Shown: piece by piece, positions 23,255 to 37,914 of the stretch
Position numbering within the stretch: position 1 is the first letter of the stretch
Layout of the letters: each line of letters opens with the position of its first letter
Assembly (NCBI RefSeq): GCF_032884065.1
Contig: NC_088873.1
Location: 3,483,104 to 3,547,103, forward strand
Source: Artemia franciscana
Lineage: Eukaryota > Arthropoda > Branchiopoda > Anostraca > Artemiidae
Direction: 5' to 3'
Length of the DNA: 64,000 bases
Notes under the pieces: model-generated
The model's database searches: none
The model's input: only the letters and a program-made list of their open reading frames with translations
What the model was told of the DNA's origin: nothing
Program-made: the position numbers and the translations under genes

Positions 23255-24057
23255 AGGGAAACTTCACGTGGAAGAGTTGGTCGTATAAACTTCGGAGGGA
23301 GATCGTTCGATTGGAAATCAGAAGTTTTAGTGCCCTTTTTAAGAGTCAAAAGTGATCGGAGGGTAGCTAGCCCTCTCCCTCTCCACGCCTTCTTTTCTCC
23401 AAACGCACTCAATCAAAATTTTGAGATGCCATTTTGTTGAAATTAGTCTAAAGGTTAAATAACTATGCCTTTGGTGTTGACAAAAAAAAACCCACAGCCT
23501 CCGGGGCTAGGGCTGTAAGTTATGCAAGTTGCCCATTGTTAACATATAATATTTTTATAGAAGGGGGGGGGGGTCATATAAACTTCGCAGGAGGCTAATT
23601 CAATTTTAAATCGAAAGTTGTAATTCCCTTTTTAAGAGTCAAAAGTGATTGGAGGGCATCCAGCCCTACCCCCTGCCACGCTCTTTTTTCCCCAAATGCA
23701 TCCGATCAAAATGTTGAGATAGCCGTTTGGGTCAAAATAGCCCAAAGGGAAAATAACTATGCCTCTGGGATTGAAAAAACCCCTGTACCCCCGGGACAAC
23801 TTCTTTAAGTTGTGCAAGTTTCTTATTGTTAACCTTTAAGGTTTTTTGGAAATGGTGGTCGCATAAACATTGGAGGAGCTCATTTTATTGGAAACTGAAA
23901 ATTCTAGTTCCATCTTTCAAGGTGATCGAAGGGCAATGTGCCGAAACACACAATATTTAGGATTGATTCAAAAACTAATAAGTAATTATAAATCTGCTTA
24001 TGTAGCTCGGGTTTAAACAAGTCGTTTTAAGTTTTAATGTCGTTCCTTGCTTTTATT

Positions 24058-24128
<71 letters not shown>
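23255..24128 (+). repeat. Type II module array ending in a type I terminus and 68-T run
   Basis: About three diverged 270-base modules begin near 23268, 23570 and 23860. Each has a GTCGTATAAACTTCG-type start, then CTCGATTGGAAATC-like, GATTGGAGGGCA and AAATGCATCCGATCAAAA words and a CCGGGACAA / TTGTGCAAGTT end. It closes with the type I terminus (TTTTAATGTCGTTCC) at about 24035-24050, expanded into 68 T at 24061-24128. The array therefore joins two repeat types in one unit. Confidence 0.7.
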
Positions 24129-24132
<4 letters not shown>

Positions 24133-24548
24133 ACCATTATAAACCAGCTTAAACATATCTCTAATTGACTATATGAGGTATTGTTAACTCAATGGATCAT
24201 AGTCATGGATTATGTTGGTGTTAATTAGTCTGGTTTGGGTATGAGACTTTGAGAGATGATAGATCATATTTATGCTTAAATCATGACAATTTATACAATT
24301 GGTTAAATTATAACCAAAAGAAGATTTTCAAGACATAAGAAGATGTAGCTCTAAGGATGCATAGACCAAATTTTGCCCCGGGCGCACGAGAGTCCAGAGC
24401 TGCCACTGATTGACACAAGAATATGGCAGCTAGTAGGTAGGTAAAATTGAAAGAGGATTGCTTTGTTTGATTTGCTGTTTGGTTAAATAGATTGCGCTCA
24501 CAACATTTTCTATACAATTTTTTTATATATATTTTGTTTGTTTTTTAG
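24129..24548. other. PEPCK intron, no feature seen
   Basis: No repeat or gene recognised; it ends in the acceptor TTTTTTAG at 24541-24548. Confidence 0.4.
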
Positions 24549-24684
24549 GTGTGAAGGAGAAGCTGTTGCTCAACCAAGTCCTATTGGCCTGCTACCAAAG
24601 CCTGGAAGTTTGAACACAGATGGCTTGAACGACCTGGATTTCAATGAATTATTTAACCTACCGCAGCGATTCTGGCAAGATGAG
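24549..24684 (+). CDS. Pepck: Phosphoenolpyruvate carboxykinase (GTP), exon 4 of 5 visible
   Basis: The first base completes the arginine codon split at the previous exon. The remaining 45 codons encode CEGEAVAQPSPIGLLPKPGS, LNTDGLNDLDFNELFNLPQ and RFWQDE. This matches the C-terminal PEPCK segment between the nucleotide site and the last helices (the TPIG..P..L..DGL pattern). The donor GTTCGT is non-consensus and is followed within five bases by a long CT tract. Phase 0 at the 3' end fits the last exon. Confidence 0.93.
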
Positions 24685-24688
24685 GTTC

Positions 24689-24743
<55 letters not shown>

Positions 24744-24770
24744 TCTTTTTCTCTTTCTCTCTGTAACTCT
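24689..24770. repeat. (CT)n microsatellite at a splice donor
   Basis: About 48 bases of pure CT, then an interrupted CTTT/CTCT stretch. It starts only five bases inside the intron after exon 24684. Frames across it encode Ser-Leu or Arg-Glu runs and are artefacts. Confidence 0.97.
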
Positions 24771-24969
24771 CTCCCTATCCCTACCATCTGTTTTTTCTTC
24801 TCCCGCGTCATGGCACGTTGTGAAGGAAACTCTAGTGAGAGTAGAAGCATCACTTGTTGATTGCGGGGTGAACTTCAATTGTGCTAACTAAAACTTGTAG
24901 AGTTATTACAAGTCTTAATATTTATAACTGAAGTTGTTCTTTTTAGACTTATATATTATATAAATCCAT

Positions 24970-26204
<1,235 letters not shown>

Positions 26205-26214
<10 letters not shown>

Positions 26215-26265
26215 AGCTATGTCGGCTACCGCAATGAGTTGTTAGGGATAGTAGTAGTATTGATT
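26205..26265 (+). mobile_element. LINE 3' tail fragment
   Basis: The sequence from CTATGGCAAGGCAGCTATG to GTTGTTAGGGATAGTAGTAG matches the very 3' end, with TAG tail, of the LINE family at 2.4, 4.2, 6.2 and 28.0 kb. It is a heavily 5'-truncated insertion. Confidence 0.65.
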
Positions 26266-26336
26266 TACTAGGCTAATTATTTATATTAGTTTATCTTTAT
26301 TTATTTTTATATTGTTTATGAAGATATTTATGTTAC

Positions 26337-26338
<2 letters not shown>

Positions 26339-26404
<66 letters not shown>
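26339..26404. repeat. Poly-T run (66 bases)
   Basis: Uninterrupted T run in the last PEPCK intron; its exact length may be affected by sequencing or assembly. Confidence 0.97.
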
Positions 26405-26407
<3 letters not shown>

Positions 26408-26762
26408 AACTGAAGGTAAATCTATATTAATCCAGCTAGTAACACAGCTTACGCTATCATTTTTTTAATCACAAATAATTAAATAAATAAACAAGACTTT
26501 CGCAATTAATTAAATTAATAAATAAAAATCTATGAGGGTTTGCAGTCGAGCGAAAGTCCACTTAACTACTGACCTATTAAATTAATTATTTATTTAAATC
26601 AAATCAAAATAGTAACAATTATTTTATAAGATAAATATATAAAATAAAGATAATAAAAATTCTGTTTTTCATCAATCATCAATACTCAAGCCCCCCCCCC
26701 ACCATGCACTCCCAATCAACCTAACTTCTGATTATATCGTAATAAATGGTATTTTCTTTCAG

Positions 26763-26879
26763 GTGAAGGATTTGGAAACATACTTTTCGGAGCAGTTTGG
26801 CGATGATTTACCCAACAAAATACTTGCTGAGCTTCAGGACTTGAAGAAAAGGATATCGCATCTTGGCTCTGATTACTAA
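26763..26879 (+). CDS. Pepck: Phosphoenolpyruvate carboxykinase (GTP), last exon
   Basis: Acceptor TTTCAG at 26757-26762, then 38 codons and TAA at 26877-26879. It encodes VKDLETYFSEQFGDDLPNKI, LAELQDLKKRI and SHLGSDY, the C-terminal helix of PEPCK (the V.D...YF..Q...DLP..I..EL..LK.R pattern). With the four upstream exons this gives about 288 residues, a little under half of the 620-640 usual for GTP-PEPCK. No AATAAA follows within several hundred bases; the nearest ATTAAA noticed is near 27791, so the poly(A) site is not settled. Confidence 0.94.
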   Translation: MKDLETYFSEQFGDDLPNKILAELQDLKKRISHLGSDY

Positions 26880-27131
26880 TTAATCAATCGTTTAAAATTC
26901 CAGTGTTCGAATCAAATTTTAACCCCTCCCCTTTTTATATTGGCCCTTTGCTCGTATTTAAGGTTTATGGTTACTTGTTATGCAGGCCCCAAGTTTGAGG
27001 TGTTCTCTGTTTAAATAGTGGCTCATTATTCGTAAGATACCTCATTATTATTTTAATAGCATAGAAATTTAAATGATACTAAAAAATAGTAACTTAGCGA
27101 AATTTTACGGGGCAAATTTTCTGACTTGATA

Positions 27132-27137
<6 letters not shown>

Positions 27138-27210
<73 letters not shown>
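27138..27210. repeat. (AT)n microsatellite
   Basis: About 73 bases of AT dinucleotide, 260 bases downstream of the PEPCK stop codon. Confidence 0.98.
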
Positions 27211-27211
<1 letters not shown>

Positions 27212-28003
27212 GATATATTTATGTCAAGAATAACAGAACCATCCAGAGATAGTTCTTCTTGGTTTACTCTCCTTCCCTCCCCCTACCTCTCCCAAATTGG
27301 CTGTCTCTACTAATGCATAGTATCTATGCAAAAATTTGGTTTTATGCTAAGAATCGACATCTCATAATCTTGACACGGCAAGTCCAAAAGTATAGTCTAA
27401 ATTTCTGTCTTCTATAATATCTGAGATTCCACCTACTATCTCCAGTGGTAAAGACTAATTTGTCCGTTTCCGAAAGTACATACTAGAATTGCAAAACTTA
27501 CTATGTGCGTCCAGCGGAAAACGGGATATCAAAAGATCGGAACAAAACGGACTATGTAAAGACAATCGACAAAATTACGTATCTTCGCCTATTTCTCACT
27601 TTCTGAAAATGAGGGAAATCACTATATTAGATTTTCTAAGAAATCTGAAAAAAAAAGCATATACTATGTTTTGGCAGGTTACAGCCAAAATTTGTAATAT
27701 CACAAAAAATCCATATTTCCTGCTTATGTGCAGGTTATAGCCGACATTATAGTTGTCCCCTCTCTCTCCTCAAAATATCCCTCTTGCTCAATTAAAATTT
27801 GTGGTATGGTTCTGATGAGAGTCAATTTATTGAGTTACATGAAGTAATGAAAGCTTTATTTTATTATCTTAATTAGTAGCAACTTAATAGTCTTTTGTTT
27901 TGATTTTTATTTATTGTTAACATCCTTTGGTGAAAGGAGCTTAATAAGTTTATCGTTTTTGTCCACTGGTATTATAATTGCCGTATCTGAGTCAACTAAA
28001 TTT
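27211..28003. other. PEPCK downstream region, no feature seen
   Basis: No gene or clear repeat. A possible poly(A) hexamer ATTAAA lies near 27791. The 83-codon frame at 27489-27740 shows no motif. Confidence 0.4.
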
Positions 28004-28215
28004 TCGTTAAAACTACTACTACTAACGACTCACCGCAGCACCAAGCCGCCCGAAGCCAACACAGCTACGCACGCTCCTCTTCCATTACAATCTATTCAAA
28101 GCCTCCCTCTTTACACCCTCCCAGGATTTTCTCATTTCCTTTAAATCTGTCTTTATCACATCCATCCACCCCAGACGAGAACGACCTGTTTTCCATTTAG
28201 CCTTAGACGGTTAGC
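28004..28215 (-). mobile_element. Non-LTR retrotransposon C-terminal fragment, antisense
   Basis: Read on the minus strand, it gives RAKWKTGRSRLGWMDVIKTD, LKEMRKSWEGVKREALNRL and RSVRSCVGFGRLGAAVS, then a TAGTAGTAGT tail. It is the same LINE tail as the copies at 2.4-6.8 kb and is the clearest copy of the last 60 codons. A stop after the NRL residues shows it is inactive. Confidence 0.8.
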
Positions 28216-30027
<1,812 letters not shown>

Positions 30028-30123
30028 GCATATAGAACGTGGGATCTGGTATAAAGTGAATCATAAGAAAACCCTAGAATAGTAACTTTTCGGAAAATTA
30101 TATTTTGTTGTCGAAAGATACAT

Positions 30124-30223
30124 GTGCAGCGTTGCCGATACTAGAAAAATAAACTTGTACCATCTTAAGAGCAGAAAGCATAAACTGAAAACGGTACAAT
30201 TGTGCCGCGTTGGCAACGCTGCA
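30124..30223. repeat. Perfect 12-bp inverted repeat
   Basis: TGCAGCGTTGCC near 30125 and GGCAACGCTGCA near 30212 are exact reverse complements about 75 bases apart. The same GGCAACGCTGC word occurs at 37642-37652, just upstream of the start codon of the second gene. Confidence 0.6.
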
Positions 30224-30344
30224 ATTGCGTTATATTATTATTTCAAAAGATGTCTTGTTTATGGAGACGTACCATATTATCTTCTGGTGCATCTAGAAGA
30301 CATTAGGTAAGGAAATTATATTTAGAACGTGCCCTTAAATGCTT

Positions 30345-30490
30345 CTCTATGGTGTTTCGGTGCCCCACTAGCACCAAGAAAAAAAAAGGAGACATCACTG
30401 CTCTTCATGCAAAAACGTGAATTTCCTTGTTCTCGAAATGTAGGATTATAATTCTACTACAAGTAGTTTTCGGCTACGGTGATTCCAATG
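30345..30490 (+). repeat. Dispersed repeat block, copy C fragment
   Basis: CGGTGCCCCACTAGCACC, a run of A, GACATCACTGCTC and TTCATGC match the end of blocks A (about 3790-3850) and B (about 7300-7375). Only this part is present here. Confidence 0.5.
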
Positions 30491-30657
30491 TTTCATTTCG
30501 ACCCGATATCATTTTTGAGGGTTTTCAGGCTGTCTTCGAAATTTCCATAAATTTGTTTTCGTAATAAATTTTTGCCATTAACACTAATCGTTTTAATAGT
30601 TACCATTCCTGAATCAGCTTCAAATGGAAATTCTTCCTCACTTGGCAGGTTTTTATG

Positions 30658-32842
30658 GCACTTGGTATTAACCAAGTGACATATAAAAATCGCAAATTCT
30701 GTCGGTCCCGGTTTCCCTACTTTAGGCACTTCCAGGTAAGCTAGGACGATGAAATTTGGCAGGCGTATCAGGGACCGGACCAGATTAAATTAGAAATAGT
30801 CGTTTTCCCGATTTGACCATCTGGTGGGGGAGTGGGGGGTCCGTTAATTCGGAAAAAAATAGAAATAATGAAGTATTTTTAACTTACGAACGGGTGATCG
30901 AATCTCAATGAAATTTGATATTTAGAAGGACATCGTGTCTCAGGGCTCTTATTTTAAATCCCGACTGGATCTGGTGACATTGGGGGGGGGGAGTTGGAAG
31001 GGGAAACCTAAAATCTTGGGAAACACTTACAGTGGAGGGATCGGGATGAAACTTGGTGAGAAAAACAAGAACAAGTCCTAGATACATGATTGACATAACC
31101 GGAACGGATCTGCTCTCTTTGGGGTAGTTGGGGGGGGGATTAATCCTGAAAAATTAGCAAAAATGAGGTATTTTAACTTACGAACGGTTGATCGGATTTC
31201 AATGAAATTTGATATTTAGAAGAATATCGTGTCTCTGAGCTCTTATTTTAAATCCCGACCGGATCTTGTGACATTGGGGGTGGGGGGTGGGAGGAGGAAA
31301 CCTAAAATCTTGAAAAACACTTAGAGTGGAAGGATCGGGATGAAACTTGGTGGGAAAAATAAGCACAAGTCCTAGATACATGATTGACATAACCGGAATG
31401 GATTCGCTCTCTTGGGGGTAGTTGGGGGGGTTAATTCTGAAAATTAGAAAAAATGAGGTATTTTTAACTTACAAACGGGTCATCAGATCTCAAAGAAATT
31501 TGATATTTAGAAGGATATCGTGTCTCAAAGCTCATATTTTAAATCCCGACCGGATCTGGTGACATTGGGGGGAGTTTGTGGGGGGGGGAACCTAGAATCA
31601 TAGGAAAGGCTAAGATTGGAGGGATCGGGATGAAACTTGGTAGGGAAAATAAGCAGAAGTCTTAGACACGTGATTTACTTAATTGGAATGAATCTGCTCT
31701 ATTAGGGGGGGGGGCTTTAATTTTGAAAAATTAGAAAAAATAACGTATTTTTAACTTACGAAGGAGTAATCGGATCTTCATGAAACTTCATATTTAGAAG
31801 GACCTCGTAACTCAGATCGCTTATTTTAAATCTCAAACGGATCCAGCGTCATTGGGGGGGGGGGCAGTTGGGGGACTGGAAATCTTAGAAAATACTTAAA
31901 GCTGAGAGATTAGGATGAAACTGGGTGGGAAGAATAAAAACCTGTCTAAGATACGTGACTGACATAACCGGACCGGATCTGCTCTCTTTGGTGGAGTTGG
32001 GGGGGGGGGGGTAATTTTGAAAATTGAGGTATTTGTAACTTACGAAAGCGTGATCAGATCTTAATATAATTTGATATTTAGAAGGATCTTGTGCTTTAAA
32101 GCTCTAAGTTCGAATTCCGACCAGATCCTGTGACATTGGGGGGAGTTGAAGGGGGAAACCAGAATTCTTGGAAAATGTGAAAATTGGGGCATTTTTATCT
32201 TACGAATAGGTGATTGGATCTTAATGAAATTTGATATTTAGAAGGAATGCATGTCTCAGAGTTCTTATTTCAAATCCGGACCAGATCTTTTGACATTAGG
32301 GGGAGTTGAAGGGGGAAATCTTGGAAAACACTTGGAGTGGAGGAATCGGGATGAAGCTTGGTGGATAGAATAAGCAAATGTCCTTGATACGTGATTGACT
32401 GGACATACGTCATTGACGTGATTGAATCGGTACTGGAATTGCTCTCTTTGGGGAGTTGGGGGGAGGGGTTCAGTGATTTGGCGAGTTTGGTGCTTCTGGA
32501 TGTGCTAGGACGATGAAAATTGGTAGGCGTGTCAGGGAGCTGCACAAATTGACTTGATAAAGTCGTTTTCCCAGATTTGACCATCTGGGGGGCTAAAGGG
32601 AGAGGAAAAATTAGGTATTTATAACTTACGAGTGAGTAATCGGATCTTAATGAATTTTGATATTTAGAAGGACATCGTGACTCAGAGCTCTTATTTTAAA
32701 TCCTTACCGGCATTAAGCCTCTAATTTTCCTTTTGAATCAATCTATTGATTCTTAGAATTTTTTAGAGCTTGTACCATATGAGCTCTTGGCTCTTAGCTC
32801 TTCTTGCCTCGTCACAAGTGCCATATGAGCTCTTAGCTCTAG
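30658..32842 (+). mobile_element. Type III G-run modular element, copy 2
   Basis: This is the longest copy. It starts GCACTTGGTATTAACCAAGTG, in which CACTTGGT/ACCAAGTG forms an 8-bp stem with an ATTA loop, followed by CGCAAATTCTGTCGGTC. Seven or so modules follow, each with a run of 7-13 G. The end is duplicated: CCATATGAGCTCTTGGCTC and CCATATGAGCTCTTAGCTC. Just before the last, CACAAGTGCCATATG contains the reverse complement of the start TATGGCACTT, so the element has short imperfect inverted ends. It lies between the two genes. Confidence 0.85.
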
Positions 32843-33141
32843 TTTTTTTTCAAAACGAGTTTTAAAATTTTTGGTTACTGTGAGTTATAATTCGTTCTTT
32901 ACTAAGTTTTGGTGGATGCCATAACCAAGATAAATTGTATATCTAAACGTTCAATCAAAACATGAGAGTTTGTAGAGAATGGTGTTGGAACTTTGAAATT
33001 GGAGATAGTTATAGATATCTGACATAGAAAAAAAATGTGACTCGTTATAACGAGCTAGCGAGGGCTCGAGAACTGAGTTTGGCCAAAGCAAACGTAACTT
33101 GTTTGTTTTAGTTGTACTGCTAGAAAATTTTACTTTCGAAA

Positions 33142-33318
33142 ATGGAGGTGAGGGTCTTCGCCGACTTGAAGCGCTTCAAGCATCTTTTCAGTGATCACAC
33201 ACTAAATAACGTGAGAGTTGATGTGAGGTGGTGGCACGGTAAAGTGGCCTTTCCTGCCATATTGTGTCACAAGACATCATTTTTTGCTCAAATAGGGGTA
33301 CAGTACCGGGGAATCTAA
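33142..33318 (+). CDS. Unrecognised 58-codon ORF or possible first exon
   Basis: An ATG in good context (GAAAATGG) opens 58 codons beginning MEVRVFADLKRFKHLFSDHT and ending at TAA 33316-33318. The patch from about 33040 to 33260 is richer in G+C than its surroundings and is outside all repeat families, as expected for coding sequence or a promoter region. A donor-like GTGAGA at 33211 would end the exon after 23 codons. No downstream exon could be linked. The protein is not recognised. The palindrome CTCGTTATAACGAG lies about 100 bases upstream. It could be chance; it needs transcript support. Confidence 0.3.
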   Translation: MEVRVFADLKRFKHLFSDHTLNNVRVDVRWWHGKVAFPAILCHKTSFFAQIGVQYRGI

Positions 33319-33949
33319 AGTATATGGTAGCCAATCAATTATTCATGGTTTAAAACACTCAATCAAGGGTTTTAAGTCGACTTGAAAAAAAGAGGAGAAA
33401 AAAAAACTTTTTTTTGTATGGTTTGCATGCATCTCCTTTTCTATTTCTGCTTCTTTGTTTCTGCTAAGGCTAGATAAAAGACTGCAGCTTTTGCTAGGGC
33501 TGCGACTATCGCAAAGTCGCAGAGAGATGTTTAGTGAATCATTAAAAAGCTACTGTCTCTGTGTACTTGTGTTTACGTGTCTTATAAACTCGTAAGTCAA
33601 TCGCAAAGTGCCCCAACAATTATATTTTTTTGTATCATTTCTGGAATGGGAAGCATAGTAAGGGTGCCATTATAATCTCCACGGTTGAAAGTCCGTAATG
33701 GGAGGTTTATAATCTGTCTTCTAGACCCCTTGCTTAGTGAAAACTAAAAACTTGTTTAAAATATAGAAAAAAATTAACTAACGCAAAAATAGTCCTTTAT
33801 CAATTTTTTTTTTAACGAAAAGATCGAATTCCGTTGTTCAGAATTTTCTAATATACTCATAACATTGACTAAACTGCACAAATCAAGGAAGTGCACTATT
33901 GTTGCCTAAATAAAGAGCGATATTGCCTCCAAATGTATTCTGCTGGTTT
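33319..33949. other. No feature seen
   Basis: No repeat family or exon recognised. Confidence 0.4.
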
Positions 33950-34270
33950 TTGTTTTTTGTTTCTTACCAGGCAGATTCGTATGGAAGGAGTGTTCGCAGA
34001 AATTTTGAAGGGTTCTCATTTGACGGGAAACTGAAACTTCTAGTGCCCTTTTTGGAAATTCGGAAGTGATTGGAGGGCAGACAGCCTCCTCCCTCGCACT
34101 TTTTGCTATCAGTTTACATTAACCCCAAAAGCTTCCGATCTTCCAAAGACTTTTTTTTCCAAAGACTTCCGATTAAAAAAATTTTAAATTGCAATTTTAT
34201 TCAAAAAACTTGGTAGGTCCAATAAATATGCCCTTAGGATGACAAAACTTTCTAATAGATTTTGTTATGG
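33950..34270 (+). repeat. Single type II module
   Basis: TTACCAGGCAGATTCGTATGG, GGTTCTCATTTGACGGG, CTTCTAGTGCCCTTTTTGG and TTGGAGGGCAGACAG align to the 270-base module of type II and to the centre of type I. It is a single diverged copy with an internal duplication near 34130-34170. Confidence 0.6.
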
Positions 34271-34279
34271 AAAAGTTGG

Positions 34280-34560
34280 TCGCCGTGTTCAAAACTCTTA
34301 AAGATCGGTCTCTAGGCCAAGAAAATCAAAACTCAATAACAGTTGAAACTTTCAGAGAAAGTCGAGATTATGAGGCACAAAATTAAAGATAGTATATGCA
34401 CTTAGGTTGTCAAAACGGCGGATGTGCAATATTTCTTGGCTATTAAGTTGAAACTTCCAGGGGCTATTGAAATAATTCAAAATACGCTATGTGCATCCAG
34501 ATTGTTAAAATACACATCTACACTATTAGCTATATAAAGATAAATCCACAAAATCAGCTC
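34280..34560 (-). repeat. Type IV ~110-bp repeat fragment
   Basis: On the minus strand it reads GTTTTGACAACCTAAGTGCA and TGGAAGTTTCAAC, matching the tandem units that flank the LINE at 48.7-51.6 kb. One or two diverged units are present. Confidence 0.45.
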
Positions 34561-37500
34561 AAATAAATTGGCCTGTGGTGTTCTCCATAATTGGTAGAAT
34601 TCTAATTACTAGTACTATATTGAAAACGGAGCTTGCTGAGCTTTTTTTTAAGAGAACTGGGATTGTATACAAAAATTTATCGATATCGCGACAGACGAAA
34701 GACTATTGACTGCCTTGTAAATTAGTCTCGTGCATGTTTTTGTAGGCCATTTATGGATTTTTTTTTTCTTTTTAGAAAATTCTAGTTTTTAGTGGATTTG
34801 CTTTGTGTTTTTAATAAAGCATCCGTATTCACAATTTTATTATTATTGAAAAACATCATGATTCAGTTTTTTTGGGCTAATTTTGTAGATTCATCTTGTA
34901 TAATCTGCGAAGCAGTTTTTTGCTAATTTTAAATTTCAACTTTTCTCTTTACCTCCGTAAAAAAGAAGATGGGGCATCCCCCCAAGAATTTTCCACCCCT
35001 ATCCCACCCAAGATTTTGAAAAATTGATTTTTCTGATATTTTCATTAACAAATATTTCTTTTTGGGATCTTCATTAAAAGAAACGACATACTCCTTCCCC
35101 TCCTATATCTTTAAAGACGTGCTCTCCCTTGTTCCTTTCTTAGTACCTAAATAGGAAGAAGTCAACCTTTTCGGACGAATAAAGGCATTGTTGACACCTT
35201 TTGTGCCACCAATAGCTCCAGAGTTACTAAGGTCTCCCTAAGATTTTCATGAATTTGCACCAATGTATAAGGTGTAAATATGCTGTCAGAAATGTAATAG
35301 CGAACGAAAAGTAACTTCTATAGAATTGAAATTTTACAGTAAGTCTGATTGATCCAACACAAACCCACTGAAACCAAAAATTATCGCTCAAAATCAGTTC
35401 AAAAATTATTTGGTTGTCACTTCATTTTCCATTGTTTCCTGTTAGACAATCTGGCACTAGCTACCATTGGGAACTCTCACTATTGAATCGGGTTTCACTG
35501 CCAAGTCGGGTCTATAAGTATTAGAAACGGGAATGGGTAATACTTGCGTCATCTATATTGTTCCCCTTAGGAAAAAGTTAAATCGTGAAATCCAGTCATT
35601 GGAGTTCAAAGCTATTCAGTAATCTGAAGACAAACATGTGATGCTATTATTTAAAGCTGATATTTCTCTAGAGTACCTTTTCAATCAGACTCGGTTGGTT
35701 CTAGTCTTCAGGGGGAGTATACTTTTTTATGCCTGAAGCATGAAGGCAAGCAAGTAATGCATACAGTTACCTTTTACGAGGGTGGGGTGTAAGAAGATCA
35801 GTATTTGGTCTCTTGATGTTGGCAGCAAAATATTATTTCCAGTCTTCGCAAGAATTATACTGACAATGGAAATTTTTTTCTTCTTAGGCCTGCCGTTGGA
35901 CTGGCTCCATGGTTCAAAATCATTAATTAATTACAATTAATTTGCAAGAGAGTTTCTGAGGCGACAAACATAAGAAAAGAATCATAGTTTGTACACCTCT
36001 GTGTGCTAGGGAAACAGAATTTTCGTTTCTTACTTTCCCCCCCCCAAAAAAAAAAACAGATCTAGCTCAACCCACTAGTAATGAAACAGAACAGGATATC
36101 AAAGTCCTCATATTTTGGAGAAACTTAGTATTGAACGGTGTGACTTTATGCAGTCTTTTATAGAAAGTGTGTCCATAGAAACTTAGGAGAAGACTCATTC
36201 AATTAGAAATTGAAAGTTAATGATTGGATCAAATTAAGATGCGATTGTTCGTCAAAAAACTGCATATTTTTGTATCTTTTACGTATTTGGACACTTTTCA
36301 TCTCAAAACAGCTACCCGTTGATGCAACATCATACCACTTTCAATGCCTATTGAAATCAAAAGAAGTGGAGCGAACGCATTAAGCAGAGTAAAAAAAAAA
36401 ACATCACAAGAGAATAATGAATAACAAGAATAATGTATCTTCCGCGGATTTAATTCTGTTTCTTAGGCAACTTCATGCAGAATTAATATTAAGCAACGTA
36501 TTGAAGTATCAGGTGCTCTTTTCATGCCAAAACAGCTAACAGCTTATGCGACTTCATAACATTGTTAAAACCTATTGAAACTTAAAAAAAGGGAACAAAC
36601 ACAGGATTTATCACAAAAAAAAGAAGCGGAACAGGAAAAATACAGGAGCATGAAAATGAAGTAGCATGGGAAAGAGTGAATACACGGTCAATATAGGGGA
36701 TCATCAAAATGTATAAATGAAACAGAAATTGGTAGAAACCACCTATTTCCTAAAAACGATACTTTCTGTAACCTAACCAAATAAATAAAATAAAATATTA
36801 ATCATATAAATATTGAAAAATAAAAATAAATTATGATTTATAACCATTGTTGAAAAGTTAATTTGACTTCACCTATTAAAAGAAAAAAAATACTTGGGGC
36901 GATTACATAAGCCCTTCCTAAACCCCTCCCCTATTAAGGCATACACTGTGTTTAGAAGAATCCAGTCGAATTCAAAGGAAGGGTTTGTTTTTTTCTTGTT
37001 TGAGTTACTATGATGAATTTAGAATCAATATATTTTAATATTGTTAATATTTATATACACAAAGTTTAAATTTAGAAGGGAATTTATCTTAGACCGTCAA
37101 ATGCGATCACTATGTACCCTTCACCCTCCTGAATATTGGTGGAACGGTTTTCCTGGTCGAATTTGCAACTTTCTTTGCAGTATTATTCTTTTTTATCTCT
37201 TGTAAATATTAATTTTGTGACAATAAGGAATTTTGATCGGAACTGAGTGATAAAAATCGAATTATAGAATCGTGATAATCACGGTTTCTCAAAATATTAG
37301 CATCGACGTGTAATTCATCTTTTACACAAAACAGCAATCGCATTTTTCGTGTTCATAGGTATCCTCATTCATACACAAATCAAGATTGATTTAAGATTCC
37401 TTGCTACTTATTTTTGGACTGAACTGTAATGCTGCCATTCAAAATATTATGAGAAAAAAGTCAGATTGTAATTAAAATCAACTCAGTTTTTCATTATGTA

Positions 37501-37679
37501 TGAGTATTTTTGTTGCACCAGTGGAATAAATACAACGGGCCCAAAAAATCCATTTTTCTGTCAAACAAGAAGTATGTAATACTTCTTGTCTGTTTCAGAT
37601 GTTGCGATAAGTCACATTTTTTTATTGGCTTCATTAGCATTGGCAACGCTGCCTGACAGTAAAAATTTTAAAATTTCAA
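34561..37679. other. Intergenic; one diverged direct duplication
   Basis: CTTTTCATCTCAAAACAGCT..CTATTGAAAT near 36295 recurs as CTTTTCATGCCAAAACAGCT..CTATTGAAAC near 36520. GATGCGATTGTTCGTCAAAA near 36239 resembles a word in dispersed blocks A and B. Immediately before the ATG at 37680 the sequence TTGGCAACGCTGCCTGACAG may be 5' UTR or promoter. No TATA box is obvious. Confidence 0.45.
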
Positions 37680-37914
37680 ATGGACGAAGGCATTCTAGTT
37701 GATCTAAATGATTGTTCTAGCCAAATTCCTCCCATAGAACCTAATGAAAAAGATAGAAGTACTGTTGATTTTCCTGGAAAATGTCTGAGTAAACATTTGA
37801 GTAAAGAAGAAAGCAGCCAGCTCAATGCTGGTGTGAAAATTGAACAGGATTTAAGGGACACATTTGGGTTTCTTGACATTCCTTCAAGAAACCAAATCAA
37901 TCCTAAGTCAGAAT
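37680..37914 (+). CDS. Unrecognised protein, first coding exon
   Basis: ATG at 37680 opens 78 codons beginning MDEGILVDLNDCSSQIPPIE, polar and acidic, with KHLSKEESSQ, EQDLRDTFGFLD and PKSE. There is no signal peptide, membrane segment or known domain. The donor GTAAGT at 37915 is an exact consensus and leaves one base of a codon. The exon at 54788 restores that codon as Cys, so the two join cleanly. LVDLN here and LIDVS across the next exon's end are near misses to clathrin-box-like LΦxΦ[DE] motifs, which is only suggestive. No acceptor fits directly before the ATG, so it is taken as the first coding exon. It is outside every repeat family. Confidence 0.7.

Noticed and set aside
24570..24878. 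Arg-Glu-rich 102-codon minus-strand frame over PEPCK exon 4
   Set aside because: It is the antisense of the exon plus the CT microsatellite.
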